Positions 25,368-33,174 of a DNA stretch of 33,960 nt are shown here, piece after piece; within the stretch, counting starts at the first letter, position 1; each line of letters starts with the position of its first letter. The position numbers were made by a program, and so were the translations under genes. Source of the DNA: Tissierellia bacterium (lineage in GTDB: Bacteria > Bacillota > Clostridia > Tissierellales > Tepidimicrobiaceae); assembly GCA_012735405.1 (NCBI GenBank), contig JAAYHM010000189.1, forward strand, positions 1 to 33,960, in the 5' to 3' direction. Below the pieces are notes generated by a model that ran no database searches, had not been told where the DNA came from, and saw nothing but the letters and a program-made list of their open reading frames with translations.

Positions 25368-26075
25368 TTATTTAAATTTATAACCACTCAAAGATAATAT
25401 AAGCTGGGAAGGTAAATAAAATAACCACATGGCTACAAGGGATATTTGGTAAACCAAGCTATTATATTTAAAATATACACCTTTAATAATATTAAAAATA
25501 GCCACATTTATATCACATAATAAAAAAAGAAACATGCCAGCAACTACCATTATACTATTCAGTTTAGGAAAAGTCTTTTCTTTATAAACTAATATGGACA
25601 TGTAAACATTTGTTACAAGACAAACTCCATAAGATAGGCCAAGAGCTATTATAAGAGGAATATTAATAAAAAAGTTTATTATAATATATAAGAAAAATAT
25701 ACCCCCTAGTATTTTAATATACCTTTTTATAATGCAGCTCCTTTTTCTTGTAGCATATCTTATTGAATATGTAATCTGTGCAAGTATAAATATGGCTATG
25801 CCAATTTCATAATAATCATCCAATATTAAGAGAAAATAATCTGCAATTACTGTTAATAAAAGACCAATTTGTAACAATTTAATATTATACAGGTCAAAAG
25901 CATTATGTCTTGACAATAAGGAAATAAAAAAACATAGTATTATACATATAAACTTTAAATTTTTTGATAGCTTTATATATTTGTTATTTATATCCAGGAA
26001 TAAAAAGATTAAGTAAAATATTATAACTGAAATTAATAGGTATCTTATTATTGTCCTATAATTTATTTTTTTCAT
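25368..26075 (-). CDS. YhhN-family (lysoplasmalogenase-like) membrane protein
   Basis: The protein of about 235 residues is very hydrophobic, with roughly eight transmembrane helices. LLQIGLLLTVIADYFLLIL, then IGIAIFILAQITYSIRY, resembles the YhhN motif that includes a conserved Asp in the second core helix (family pattern GD..L...F..G...F...H..Y). Some YhhN proteins hydrolyse the vinyl ether of lysoplasmalogen; plasmalogens are common in anaerobic clostridia, which fits. Divergence is high, so function is tentative. The frame opens with a GTG at 26084; the ATG at 26075 is better spaced from GGGG. The marR promoter starts right after its stop. Confidence 0.68.
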   Translation of the reverse strand: MKKINYRTIIRYLLISVIIFYLIFLFLDINNKYIKLSKNLKFICIILCFFISLLSRHNAFDLYNIKLLQIGLLLTVIADYFLLILDDYYEIGIAIFILAQITYSIRYATRKRSCIIKRYIKILGGIFFLYIIINFFINIPLIIALGLSYGVCLVTNVYMSILVYKEKTFPKLNSIMVVAGMFLFLLCDINVAIFNIIKGVYFKYNSLVYQISLVAMWLFYLPSQLILSLSGYKFK

Positions 26076-26193
26076 TTGAAACACCCCAATAGGGTTACCA
26101 AAAGATTTTAGTTCAATATCTTCTTGACTTATCCTGTAAAAATTATATCATACATAGCAGTTTGTTTTTTTAAAGTTTTGAAAATTAATTATA

Positions 26194-26222
26194 TTGACTA
26201 GTGCAGCCTTATATGTTATTAT
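26194..26222 (+). promoter_or_regulatory. Promoter of the corC-type leader
   Basis: TTGACT (26194-26199) is 17 bp from TATTAT (26217-26222). The predicted transcript begins near 26229, right before the AAAAGGAG of the small ORF. In 26085-26193 I see nothing I can name. Confidence 0.75.
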
Positions 26223-26249
26223 CTTAGTTAGAAAAGGAGTGGACTTTAA

Positions 26250-26327
26250 GTGGATGATTCACCTTATCCTGACTTGTGTGTTCTAGCAATTCTAAAAAAA
26301 TATTTAAAAATTCGATTAATTGAATAG
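26250..26327 (+). CDS. Putative 25-residue leader peptide upstream of the corC-type gene
   Basis: A GTG at 26250, ten bases after AAAAGGAG (26232-26239), opens 25 codons ending at TAG 26325-26327, three bases before a terminator hairpin. The peptide opens Met-Asp-Asp-Ser-Pro-Tyr-Pro-Asp, acidic and proline-rich, then becomes hydrophobic and basic. Acidic/proline N-termini of this kind destabilise translating ribosomes at low magnesium in E. coli MgtL. The downstream gene belongs to a family linked to magnesium transport. An alternative ATG at 26254 in another frame gives only ten codons and is less well spaced. No homolog is known to me; the call rests on position and composition. Confidence 0.45.
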   Translation: MDDSPYPDLCVLAILKKYLKIRLIE

Positions 26328-26330
26328 TTA

Positions 26331-26384
26331 GGATACGTGACAAAGGGCAATTTTTAATTGCCTTTGTTAGCGTGTCCTTTTTTT
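26331..26384 (+). terminator. Intrinsic terminator in the corC-type leader (candidate attenuator)
   Basis: A long hairpin pairs 26331-26352 with 26356-26377 (ACAAAGG with CCTTTGT, CAATT with AATTG, GGA and ACG near the base), followed by seven Ts at 26378-26384. It lies between the small ORF and the start of the CBS membrane protein. Bases 26331-26340 can instead pair with 26259-26269 inside the small ORF. Confidence 0.88.
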
Positions 26385-26424
26385 GACCCAAATTATCACT
26401 TAATTATTAGGAGGTTGGTTTAAT

Positions 26425-27795
26425 TTGTCAGATGTTTCTATTGGGGGGCAGATTTTGCTGCTGTTAGTTTTAATATTTGCAAATGCTGTTTTTGCATGTG
26501 CTGAGATAGCAATAATATCTGCTAATGAAAACAGACTAGAATCTATGAAAAAAGATGGTAATAAAAAAGCTAGTAGGATTTTGTATTTAATTGAAGAACC
26601 TTCCCGCTTTTTATCTACTATCCAAGTAGGTATTACTCTAGCTGGTTTCTTAGCCAGTGCCTTTGCAGCAGATAATTTCTCCGATCCATTAGTAGACTTT
26701 TTAATAAGGGTAGGAGTTAATATAAATCCTGCTACGCTAAATACAATAGCCGTTATATTTATTACCATTATTTTATCCTATTTCACCTTAGTATTTGGGG
26801 AATTAGTACCAAAAAGAATTGCTATGAAAAATCCAGAAAAAATTTCATTAATGGTATCAGGGCTTGTGCTTATACTTTCTAAATTATTCAGTCCACTTGT
26901 ATGGTTGTTAACAAAATCAACAAATGGAATTTTGTGTCTAATTGGCATAGATCCTCATGAATTAGACGATATTGTTACAGAAGATGATATCCGTATGCTG
27001 GTGGATCAGGGCCGACTAAAAGGTTCCATCGATCCTAGTGAACAAGAAATGATACACAATATATTTGAATTTGACAATAAATATGCTCAAGATGTAATGA
27101 CCCATAGAACTGAAGTTAGCCTGCTTTGGTTGGAAGAAAGCGAAGAAGATTGGGAAAAAACTATCTATGAAAGCAGACATACCTATTATCCTGTATGTCA
27201 TGAAAGTACAGATAATGTGATTGGAGTATTAAATACTAAGGATTATTTTAGACTAAAGGATAGGTCGAAAGATAATGTTTTAGACAAAGCAGTACGTCCT
27301 GCATACTTTGTACCTGAAACTGTAAGGACAGATGTGCTTTTTAACAACATGAAACAAAGCCGTAACCATTTTGCAGTTGTATTAGATGATTATGGCGGAA
27401 TGGCTGGAATAATAACCATTAACGACCTGTTGGAACAATTAGTCGGAAATCTTGATGATGATACAACTGTACCTGTTGAGCCACCAATGATTGAAAGAAT
27501 AGACTCAAAAACTTGGAAAATCCAAGGACATACTCCTGTAGAATTAGTAGCTGAACAATTGGGTATAAATCTTCCGGACATAGATGAGTATGACACTTTT
27601 GGAGGATTTGTCTTTGGTATGTTAGGTACAGTCCCAGCTGATGGAAGTACTCCTGAATTGGATGTTTTAAACCTTCACATTAAAGTAACATCCATTAAGG
27701 ACCATAGGATGGAAAGGGCTGTTGTATATATAAATGAAAAAAAAGAAGATAATAATGAAGAACCCCAATTAAAAGTTGTTAATGGAAAAGGGTAG
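26425..27795 (+). CDS. CorC/HlyC-type CNNM-domain membrane protein with CBS pair
   Basis: This 456-residue protein has an N-terminal DUF21 (CNNM) membrane domain of three to four helices (QILLLLVLIFANAVFACAEIAI to about residue 185, with the conserved FGELVPKRIA). Two CBS domains follow (about 205-335), then a C-terminal CorC_HlyC domain (TWKIQGHTPVELVAEQLG to about 430). Members such as MpfA/YhdP and CNNM proteins export magnesium or protect against its excess; older names call them hemolysins. The start is a TTG at 26425, behind AGGAGG. An intrinsic terminator and a small ORF in its leader suggest attenuation control. A convergent terminator follows. Confidence 0.93.
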   Translation: MSDVSIGGQILLLLVLIFANAVFACAEIAIISANENRLESMKKDGNKKASRILYLIEEPSRFLSTIQVGITLAGFLASAFAADNFSDPLVDFLIRVGVNINPATLNTIAVIFITIILSYFTLVFGELVPKRIAMKNPEKISLMVSGLVLILSKLFSPLVWLLTKSTNGILCLIGIDPHELDDIVTEDDIRMLVDQGRLKGSIDPSEQEMIHNIFEFDNKYAQDVMTHRTEVSLLWLEESEEDWEKTIYESRHTYYPVCHESTDNVIGVLNTKDYFRLKDRSKDNVLDKAVRPAYFVPETVRTDVLFNNMKQSRNHFAVVLDDYGGMAGIITINDLLEQLVGNLDDDTTVPVEPPMIERIDSKTWKIQGHTPVELVAEQLGINLPDIDEYDTFGGFVFGMLGTVPADGSTPELDVLNLHIKVTSIKDHRMERAVVYINEKKEDNNEEPQLKVVNGKG

Positions 27796-27810
27796 GTATT
27801 CCCTACCCTT
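27788..27810. terminator. Convergent terminator between the corC-type gene and tldE
   Basis: Nine-base perfect arms (27788-27796 and 27802-27810) flank a 5-base loop and overlap the end of the plus-strand gene. The T run is short on both strands. Confidence 0.7.
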
Positions 27811-27815
27811 ATTTA

Positions 27816-29156
27816 TTATTCACCTGCTATGGATAGCTTTCTAATCATTATAGATGGTGAACCTACACCATTTGATGCAAATCTAAAATCATTTCCTATT
27901 TCCTCAATATCCATTAGGGTTTGAAAGAAGTTACCAGCAATAGTTATTAAATTTACTGGTTTTGATATTTCACCATTTTCTATTAAATATCCTTGTGCTG
28001 ATAGGGAAAAATCTCCAGATACTGGATTTAACCCAGAATGTAGGCCTTGCACTTCTGTAATCATAAGACCTTTTCCTAATATTTGCATCAATTCATCTAA
28101 GGATTTTTCTCCCTTATCTACATACAGGTTAGTAGTAGAAGTGCTTACATTAGATTTATAGGATCTTCTAAAGCCATTACCTGTAGACTCAACCCCATCT
28201 TTTAAAGCAGATTTCCAGTTATATAGATAGGTTTTAAGCACTCCCTTATCTATTACTTTTTTTGCCTTAGTAGCAGTACCTTCTCCATCAAAGCTGCAGG
28301 AATTAAAACCTTCTTCTATAAATGGATCATCCACCAATGTAAATTTGTTATTTGCAACTTCTTTGTCAATTTTACCTTCAAATAAGGATAGGCCCTTTTG
28401 TACACTATCTGCATATAATACTGAACTAAAAGCCCCTAATATTTCTGCAAAAACATCATTTCTAATTATGACAGGATAGTCTCCTGATTTAATTGGTTTC
28501 CCACCTAAGCGGGATGTGGCTTCATCTACTGCTTCCTTTGCCATAGCTTTATAATCCAGCTCTGAAAAATCTTTAACAATTCTATAGCTTATTCCAGTTT
28601 TAGTATCTTCTTTTTCCTTGGCTACAACCTGTATAAAAGATATGGCTAAATTTCTTTTATCTTCTAAATCCAGTCCTTTTGTATTATATAGATACCTGCT
28701 ATTTTCCTTTTCATTGTATATGCAGTAACTTACAGATACAATTCTTGAATCAAGGCTATAGGCTTCCCTTTCCAAAGACCTTACAAATTCTATTTTGTTT
28801 TCCAGGGGTATTTCTTTAAGTTTAGGATTATAATTATTAAGTTTTTTATACTCTTTTGAACCTCCATAAATAATTTCTTTATCTATTGTATCAATATATT
28901 TCCCATTTTCCTCAGCTTCTTCAATTAACATATTAATAGAAGATTCATCTAATCTTTCAGTATAAGAATATCCCATTTTGCCTTTTGTAATCCCTCTTAA
29001 TGACAAACCTTCTGTTTCTGATATATTGTATCTGTCAATTTCTCCATTAAACACTGCTATTTCTATTTCCTTATTTTGTTCTATATAAGTTTCCATATCA
29101 TCAAATTTATTTTTTCCAGCTTTAAAAATTTTTTCTGACAGCTCCTTGTATGTCAT
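27816..29156 (-). CDS. TldE/PmbA-family protease subunit
   Basis: This protein of about 446 residues is the inactive-type partner of TldD: it has the TldD/PmbA fold (IEIAVFNGEIDRYNISETEGLSLR near the start, NPVSGDFSLSAQGYLIENGEI near the end) but no HExxxH motif. TldD-TldE heterodimers unfold and trim peptides, for example microcin precursors and the CcdA antitoxin in E. coli. The frame extends to 29183, but AAAGGGGG precedes the ATG at 29156, chosen here. It is the second gene of the tldD-tldE pair. No peptide natural product precursor was found next to it, so the substrate is unknown. Confidence 0.93.
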   Translation of the reverse strand: MTYKELSEKIFKAGKNKFDDMETYIEQNKEIEIAVFNGEIDRYNISETEGLSLRGITKGKMGYSYTERLDESSINMLIEEAEENGKYIDTIDKEIIYGGSKEYKKLNNYNPKLKEIPLENKIEFVRSLEREAYSLDSRIVSVSYCIYNEKENSRYLYNTKGLDLEDKRNLAISFIQVVAKEKEDTKTGISYRIVKDFSELDYKAMAKEAVDEATSRLGGKPIKSGDYPVIIRNDVFAEILGAFSSVLYADSVQKGLSLFEGKIDKEVANNKFTLVDDPFIEEGFNSCSFDGEGTATKAKKVIDKGVLKTYLYNWKSALKDGVESTGNGFRRSYKSNVSTSTTNLYVDKGEKSLDELMQILGKGLMITEVQGLHSGLNPVSGDFSLSAQGYLIENGEISKPVNLITIAGNFFQTLMDIEEIGNDFRFASNGVGSPSIMIRKLSIAGE

Positions 29157-29157
29157 A

Positions 29158-30549
29158 CTATTTATCCCCCTTTCTTCCACCAACAGTTAGTGCTTTAACC
29201 CTTATGGTTGGTTGTCCCACATTGGCTGGTATTGAACCACTTAATGAACCACACATTCCTTGGCCAAAGCTTTGGTTATTTCCAACCATATCTATATTCT
29301 CCAATACTTTAGCACCAGTTCCAATCAAGGTTGCACCCCTTACAGGTTTTGTAATCTTACCATTTTCTATTAAATATCCTTCCATTACTGCAAAGTTAAA
29401 ATCTCCAGTAGCAGGATTTACACTTCCGCCACCTAGTTTTCTAGCAAATAATCCTTTTTCTGTATTAGCTATTATTTCTTCAAAGGTTGAATTACCATTG
29501 GCAATAAAGGTATTGTTCATCCTGGATGTTGGGGGATACTTATAGGATTGTCTTCTGCCAGAGCCTGTTGATTTCATACCCATTCGTTTTCCATTTAGCT
29601 TATCTACTAAATAGGATTTTAGTATTCCATTTTCTATAAGTATATTTCTTTGGGTTGGTGTTCCCTCATCGTCTACATTTGATGAACCCCAACCATTTGG
29701 TATAGAGCCATCATCTATAGCAGTAACCAAGGGAGATGCAATCCTCTCACCCAATTTCCCACTAAATACTGAATTTCCTTTAGCCACAAAAGTTCCCTCC
29801 AGTGAATGGCCACAGGCCTCATGGAAGAGTACTCCTCCAAATTCATTATGAATTACTACAGGCATAACTCCACTTGGACTATAATCTGCTAATATCATTG
29901 TTTTAGCAATTCTTGATGCTTCTTTCCCTATCTCCCTTACATCTATATTATCAAAAAACTCAAAGCCCATGGAAGCACCAGGACCATAAAAGCCTTCCTG
30001 CATTTCCCCATCCCTTGAGGCAATAGATTGGACAGTAAACCTAGTCCTTACCCTTTTATCCTCAACAATTAAACCTTCTGTATTGGCTATAAGTACATTT
30101 TGTTCCTCATCAAAATAATTTGTAGTAACCTGTGAAATAAGTGGGTCATAAGTTTTGGCACTTTCATATCCTTTTTTTAGAAGCTCCACTTTCCTTTTCT
30201 TATCCACTGTATTTGGCAGTGTTTTTATATAATGTTTATTAGGAACAATTGATTTCATCATATTTAAAACAAAATTGTCTTTTTTGGATCTGGCTGCCAG
30301 GGCTACTTCTTTTGCCACTTTTATTAAATTTTCTTCACTAGAATCATTAGTATAGCCATAAGCACTATTTAATTCATCAAATACCCTTATGCCAACTCCA
30401 TAATCCCTGCCAGATATACTATTTTCAATATAGCCTCCAACCATTTTTATATTTGTATTGTATCTATCCTCAACAAATATTTCTGCAAAATCTCCTCCTG
30501 TGGAAAGAGCAGCATAGAGCACATTTTCTATTACTTTTTTACTAAGCAA
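29158..30549 (-). CDS. tldD: TldD-family metalloprotease
   Basis: The 463-residue catalytic subunit carries the zinc motif HEACGH (His243-Glu244 to His248, the HExxxH type) in FGGVLFHEACGHSLEGTFV, with the further metal ligand Cys in GMCGSLSG near the C-terminus. SGSGRRQSYKYPPTSRMNNTF and ATGDFNFAVMEGYLIENG are family marks. It starts with a TTG at 30549, seven bases after AAGGGGG. The tldE start lies two bases after its end, so the two should be made together. It degrades unstructured peptides; no dedicated substrate gene is nearby. Confidence 0.94.
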   Translation of the reverse strand: MLSKKVIENVLYAALSTGGDFAEIFVEDRYNTNIKMVGGYIENSISGRDYGVGIRVFDELNSAYGYTNDSSEENLIKVAKEVALAARSKKDNFVLNMMKSIVPNKHYIKTLPNTVDKKRKVELLKKGYESAKTYDPLISQVTTNYFDEEQNVLIANTEGLIVEDKRVRTRFTVQSIASRDGEMQEGFYGPGASMGFEFFDNIDVREIGKEASRIAKTMILADYSPSGVMPVVIHNEFGGVLFHEACGHSLEGTFVAKGNSVFSGKLGERIASPLVTAIDDGSIPNGWGSSNVDDEGTPTQRNILIENGILKSYLVDKLNGKRMGMKSTGSGRRQSYKYPPTSRMNNTFIANGNSTFEEIIANTEKGLFARKLGGGSVNPATGDFNFAVMEGYLIENGKITKPVRGATLIGTGAKVLENIDMVGNNQSFGQGMCGSLSGSIPANVGQPTIRVKALTVGGRKGDK

Positions 30550-30668
30550 AAAATTACCCCCTTATATCTAGTTTATTTAATTATATAATATTTGGAGAGT
30601 GAAAACATAATTATTTACACATTTTTAACTTTTTAAAAAATTAGTGTTTAAAAATCAAAATTTATAAC

Positions 30669-30697
30669 TTGACTACCCTTTATTTTAGTGATAAAAT
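30669..30697 (+). promoter_or_regulatory. Promoter of the trpP leader
   Basis: TTGACT (30669-30674) is 17 bp from TAAAAT (30692-30697). The interval 30550-30668 contains the AT-rich upstream region of tldD and nothing I can name. Confidence 0.78.
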
Positions 30698-30703
30698 ATG
30701 AGC

Positions 30704-30979
30704 AATTTAATTACATAAGATATTTTAATATCTAGTTTTGTTGATAGGGAGGAGTAGTTGTACATTTAGTTATAGAGAGCCGGTGAGGGTGGAAAGCTGG
30801 TACGACAATGTACAATGAATGGGCCCTTGAGAAGTAGTGTGAAATGTGAAAGAGTAGCACTACCGTGTGCCGCACGTTACAGCGGATAGGGTATGTTAGT
30901 ACCCGAAAGAGTGGTGCATTGCACAATTTAGGTGGTACCGCGGATTTCATCCGTCCTAATTATTTAGGACGGTTTTTTT
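30704..30979 (+). promoter_or_regulatory. T-box leader, Trp specifier, controlling trpP
   Basis: Stem I has AGTA opposite GAA (30817-30819), followed by the specifier TGG at 30820-30822. The T-box core is TTAGGTGGTACCGCGG (bulge TGGT at 30933-30936). A terminator follows: CCGTCCTAA (30951-30959) pairs with TTAGGACGG (30964-30972), then seven Ts. The bulge U would pair normally with A73; with the G73 of tRNA-Trp it needs a wobble pair, unlike the TGGC of the trpS leader. Confidence 0.93.
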
Positions 30980-31104
30980 ATACCTAAAATACAAAAAAAT
31001 GACTGAGCATTAAATAGAAAGGGGTGATTATGATGTGAAGAGAATTCCATGTCAATTCCTTGATTAGAAAATTTACAGCCAATAAAATAAAAGGAGTGTT
31101 TTCT

Positions 31105-31620
31105 ATGAATGTAAAAAGGTTTGTTCTAAATTCTTTCTTACTTGCAATAGGAGTTCTTTTACATCAAATTACTCCACCATTTTTCCTAGGAATGAAACCT
31201 GATTTTTCACTAATAGTACTTTTTATAATACTTTTATTTAATAAGGATTTGAAACTGTGTATAGCCTCTGGATTGGTAGCTGGCATATTTACTGCTTTAA
31301 CAACCAGTTTTCCAGGTGGTCAAGTGGCTAATATAATTGATAAGCTAGTTACAACCATTGTTATATTTCTATCCATAAAGGCATTTAGAAAATATATTAA
31401 AGAACAGCTCTTGGTCATATTTATCATGTCCCTAGGCACCTTAATCAGCGGAACTGTATTTTTGTCTTCTGCAGCATTTATATCAGGACTACCAGGAGAT
31501 TTTTATGAACTGATTTTATTTATAGTTTTACCTGCTGCTTTAATTAATACTATAGTAGGAGTTGTTTTATATAATGTTATAAATGTAAGTATGGAAAGGA
31601 TTAATTTTACCCTTCATTAA
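31105..31620 (+). CDS. trpP: Tryptophan transporter TrpP
   Basis: The 171-residue membrane protein has about five helices and matches the TrpP (YhaG) family: LHQITPPFFLGMKPDFSLI, then GLVAGIFTALTTSFPGGQ followed by ANIIDK. It is thought to import tryptophan. The frame is open from 31060, but the ATG at 31105 has AAAGGAG at the right distance. A T-box with Trp specifier precedes it, which supports the substrate. It stands alone on the plus strand. A two-codon ORF with its own ribosome site occurs in the leader at 31030. Confidence 0.9.
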   Translation: MNVKRFVLNSFLLAIGVLLHQITPPFFLGMKPDFSLIVLFIILLFNKDLKLCIASGLVAGIFTALTTSFPGGQVANIIDKLVTTIVIFLSIKAFRKYIKEQLLVIFIMSLGTLISGTVFLSSAAFISGLPGDFYELILFIVLPAALINTIVGVVLYNVINVSMERINFTLH

Positions 31621-31624
31621 AAAC

Positions 31625-31658
31625 TGCTTCTTCCTGGTTCGAGCACCGGGAAGAAGCA
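31625..31658 (-). terminator. Terminator of the VOC-yfcE operon
   Basis: Ten-base perfect arms (31625-31634 and 31649-31658) are followed on the minus strand by a run of five Ts. On the plus strand no T run follows, so it may serve trpP only weakly. Confidence 0.85.
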
Positions 31659-31672
31659 TCAATTATCTTCCT

Positions 31673-32227
31673 TTAGCCATATAATACCATAGATATATTC
31701 TTAAACAAATTACCATCTAGATCTTTAATTGTGAAAATATCTCCTTCCAATACTCCATAGGTGTGGGGATTGTTTTCCTTCGGCAGGGTAATACTTCCTG
31801 GATTTATTACAAAAAGATTGTCAATTTTTTCAGCCTTAGGTATATGGGTATGGCCATATATAAACACATCTCCCTTGGCTAATTTAGGCATCTTGACTTC
31901 ATTGTATATATGGCCATGGGATAAAAATAGTCTTTTGCCCTCATATAAAATTGTAGAATATGTTGCCATAATGGGAAAATCAAGTACCATTTCATCTACT
32001 TCACTATCGCAATTTCCCCTTACTGCTATTATTTTATCACTGTAACCATTAAGTACTTCAGCTACCCTTTTAGGATTATATTCTTTAGGTAAAGGATTTC
32101 TAGCTCCATGATATAGTACATCTCCCAATAATACTATATAATCAGCCTTTTCATCTTTAAATCTTTCCAGTGCCTTCATTAAATAATATACTGAGCCATG
32201 TATGTCTGACATAAAAAATAATTTCAT
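31673..32227 (-). CDS. yfcE: YfcE-type phosphodiesterase (calcineurin-like)
   Basis: The 184-residue enzyme is a small binuclear metallophosphoesterase that cleaves phosphodiester bonds. Metal ligands fall in the expected motifs: MSDIHG at the N-terminus, LLGDVLYHG, VRGNCDSEVD, LSHGH and YGHTHIP. ADYIVLLGDVLYHGARNPLP is characteristic of the YfcE branch. The natural substrate is unknown. It is the second gene after a VOC-family protein, with about a 20-base gap. Confidence 0.93.
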   Translation of the reverse strand: MKLFFMSDIHGSVYYLMKALERFKDEKADYIVLLGDVLYHGARNPLPKEYNPKRVAEVLNGYSDKIIAVRGNCDSEVDEMVLDFPIMATYSTILYEGKRLFLSHGHIYNEVKMPKLAKGDVFIYGHTHIPKAEKIDNLFVINPGSITLPKENNPHTYGVLEGDIFTIKDLDGNLFKNISMVLYG

Positions 32228-32248
32228 CCTTGTACCTCCTATTTTTAT

Positions 32249-32614
32249 CTATTTACTTTCTTCAACAAATTGAATCTTTAATCCATTGGGATCCAGTATG
32301 AAGAAAAATCTTGTATTTGGATTGGGCTGAAAGGGGCCACTGTGAATTTCAATCCCTTTTTCCTTTACAAATTCCATCTTTTTATCTAATGAATCCACCT
32401 TAAATCCTAAGGAAATATCTTCCCCAATATTAACTTCCTTTTTACTTTTATCATAAATTAACTCTATTTTAGTCTCCCCTTCTCCCAGAAACACAATCTC
32501 CATTTCTGGGCCAGCTTTAAATCTGGTTTTCTCTTTAAGTCCAACTATCTCCCTATAGAATTTTAAGGACTCCTCCATATCTTTAACATGTATAGTACAC
32601 CAGGAAAGTTTCAT
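32249..32614 (-). CDS. VOC/glyoxalase-superfamily protein
   Basis: The 121-residue protein has the paired beta-alpha-beta-beta-beta modules of the VOC superfamily. The first runs from CTIHVKDMEESLKFYREIVGL and the second from ISLGFKVDSLDKKMEFVKEKGIEI to FFILDPNGLKIQFVE. Candidate metal ligands are His in TIHV, Glu in MEIVF or KIELIY and Glu in FVEES. It could be glyoxalase I-like or a resistance-type dioxygenase relative; the sequence does not decide. The frame opens at 32629, but GGGGG is well spaced for the ATG at 32614. It precedes yfcE on one transcript. Confidence 0.88.
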   Translation of the reverse strand: MKLSWCTIHVKDMEESLKFYREIVGLKEKTRFKAGPEMEIVFLGEGETKIELIYDKSKKEVNIGEDISLGFKVDSLDKKMEFVKEKGIEIHSGPFQPNPNTRFFFILDPNGLKIQFVEESK

Positions 32615-32654
32615 GAATATCCCCCCCATAAATATTTTGCCTGATTATATAAAA

Positions 32655-32683
32655 ATTATATCACTCTTTGCTGCCATCATGAA
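32655..32683 (-). promoter_or_regulatory. Extended -10 promoter for the VOC-yfcE operon
   Basis: On the minus strand TGATATAAT is an extended -10 (TATAAT at 32655-32660), 17 bp from a weak -35, TTCATG (32678-32683). Confidence 0.6.
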
Positions 32684-32757
32684 TATACTTTATATTAAAT
32701 AAAATCCTGTCATCAGCATGGGTAAAAAGATTAATTAATAAAAATTATAAAAAATTG

Positions 32758-32785
32758 TTGACTTTTTAAAAAATTGTGCTAAGAT
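32758..32785 (+). promoter_or_regulatory. Promoter of the fourth T-box leader
   Basis: TTGACT (32758-32763) is 16 bp from TAAGAT (32780-32785), just upstream of Stem I. Confidence 0.68.
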
Positions 32786-32791
32786 AGTTAT

Positions 32792-33084
32792 TAAAATTAT
32801 TTAAATGCTGTGATGGAGAGAAAGATATCTTATCTTATTTACAGAGAGTTGGGTAAGGTGAGAGCCAACAATAAGAGGATATGTAATATTCACTCCTGAG
32901 CAGATTCGTTAAAAGAGAATTCTCGAGTAGACGAATCCGAAAGCCCATCGTTACAGGGGATAGGACTGTTAGGTCTGATTTAGAGGGGTGACTTTTGTCA
33001 CAAATAGGGTGGTACCGCGGAGTATAATCTTTCGTCCCTATAAAACAAGTTATAACTTGTTTTATAGGAGCGAAAGATTTTTTT
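32792..33084 (+). promoter_or_regulatory. T-box leader of the ABC lipoprotein gene, specifier unresolved
   Basis: The core AGGGTGGTACCGCGG (33006-33020) and distal loop GGTGAGAGCC are clear. The terminator is a long hairpin of about 25 bp (from 33026) before seven Ts. The specifier strand reads GTAATATTCACTCC and lacks GAA. If the lower helix is GGAG with CTCC, as in the other leaders, TTC (Phe, 32889-32891) lies one purine before it; TAT (Tyr) or ATT (Ile) are shifts of the same strand. No TGG is present on that strand, so Trp is unlikely. The bulge TGGT fits tRNAs with A73, including Phe, Tyr and Ile. Confidence 0.9.
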
Positions 33085-33174
33085 ATTACCTTTTTTAGCC
33101 TAGGCTAATGTACAAATACTCTAATTCAATAATTTAAACTAATTAACAAATAATCCATAGGGGAGGATTTAAAC

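Noticed and set aside
26229-26424. M-box or yybP-ykoY riboswitch upstream of the corC-type gene
   Set aside because: The leader before the terminator is only about 100 bases and lacks the conserved cores of both metal riboswitches as I remember them. The small ORF explains more of the sequence.
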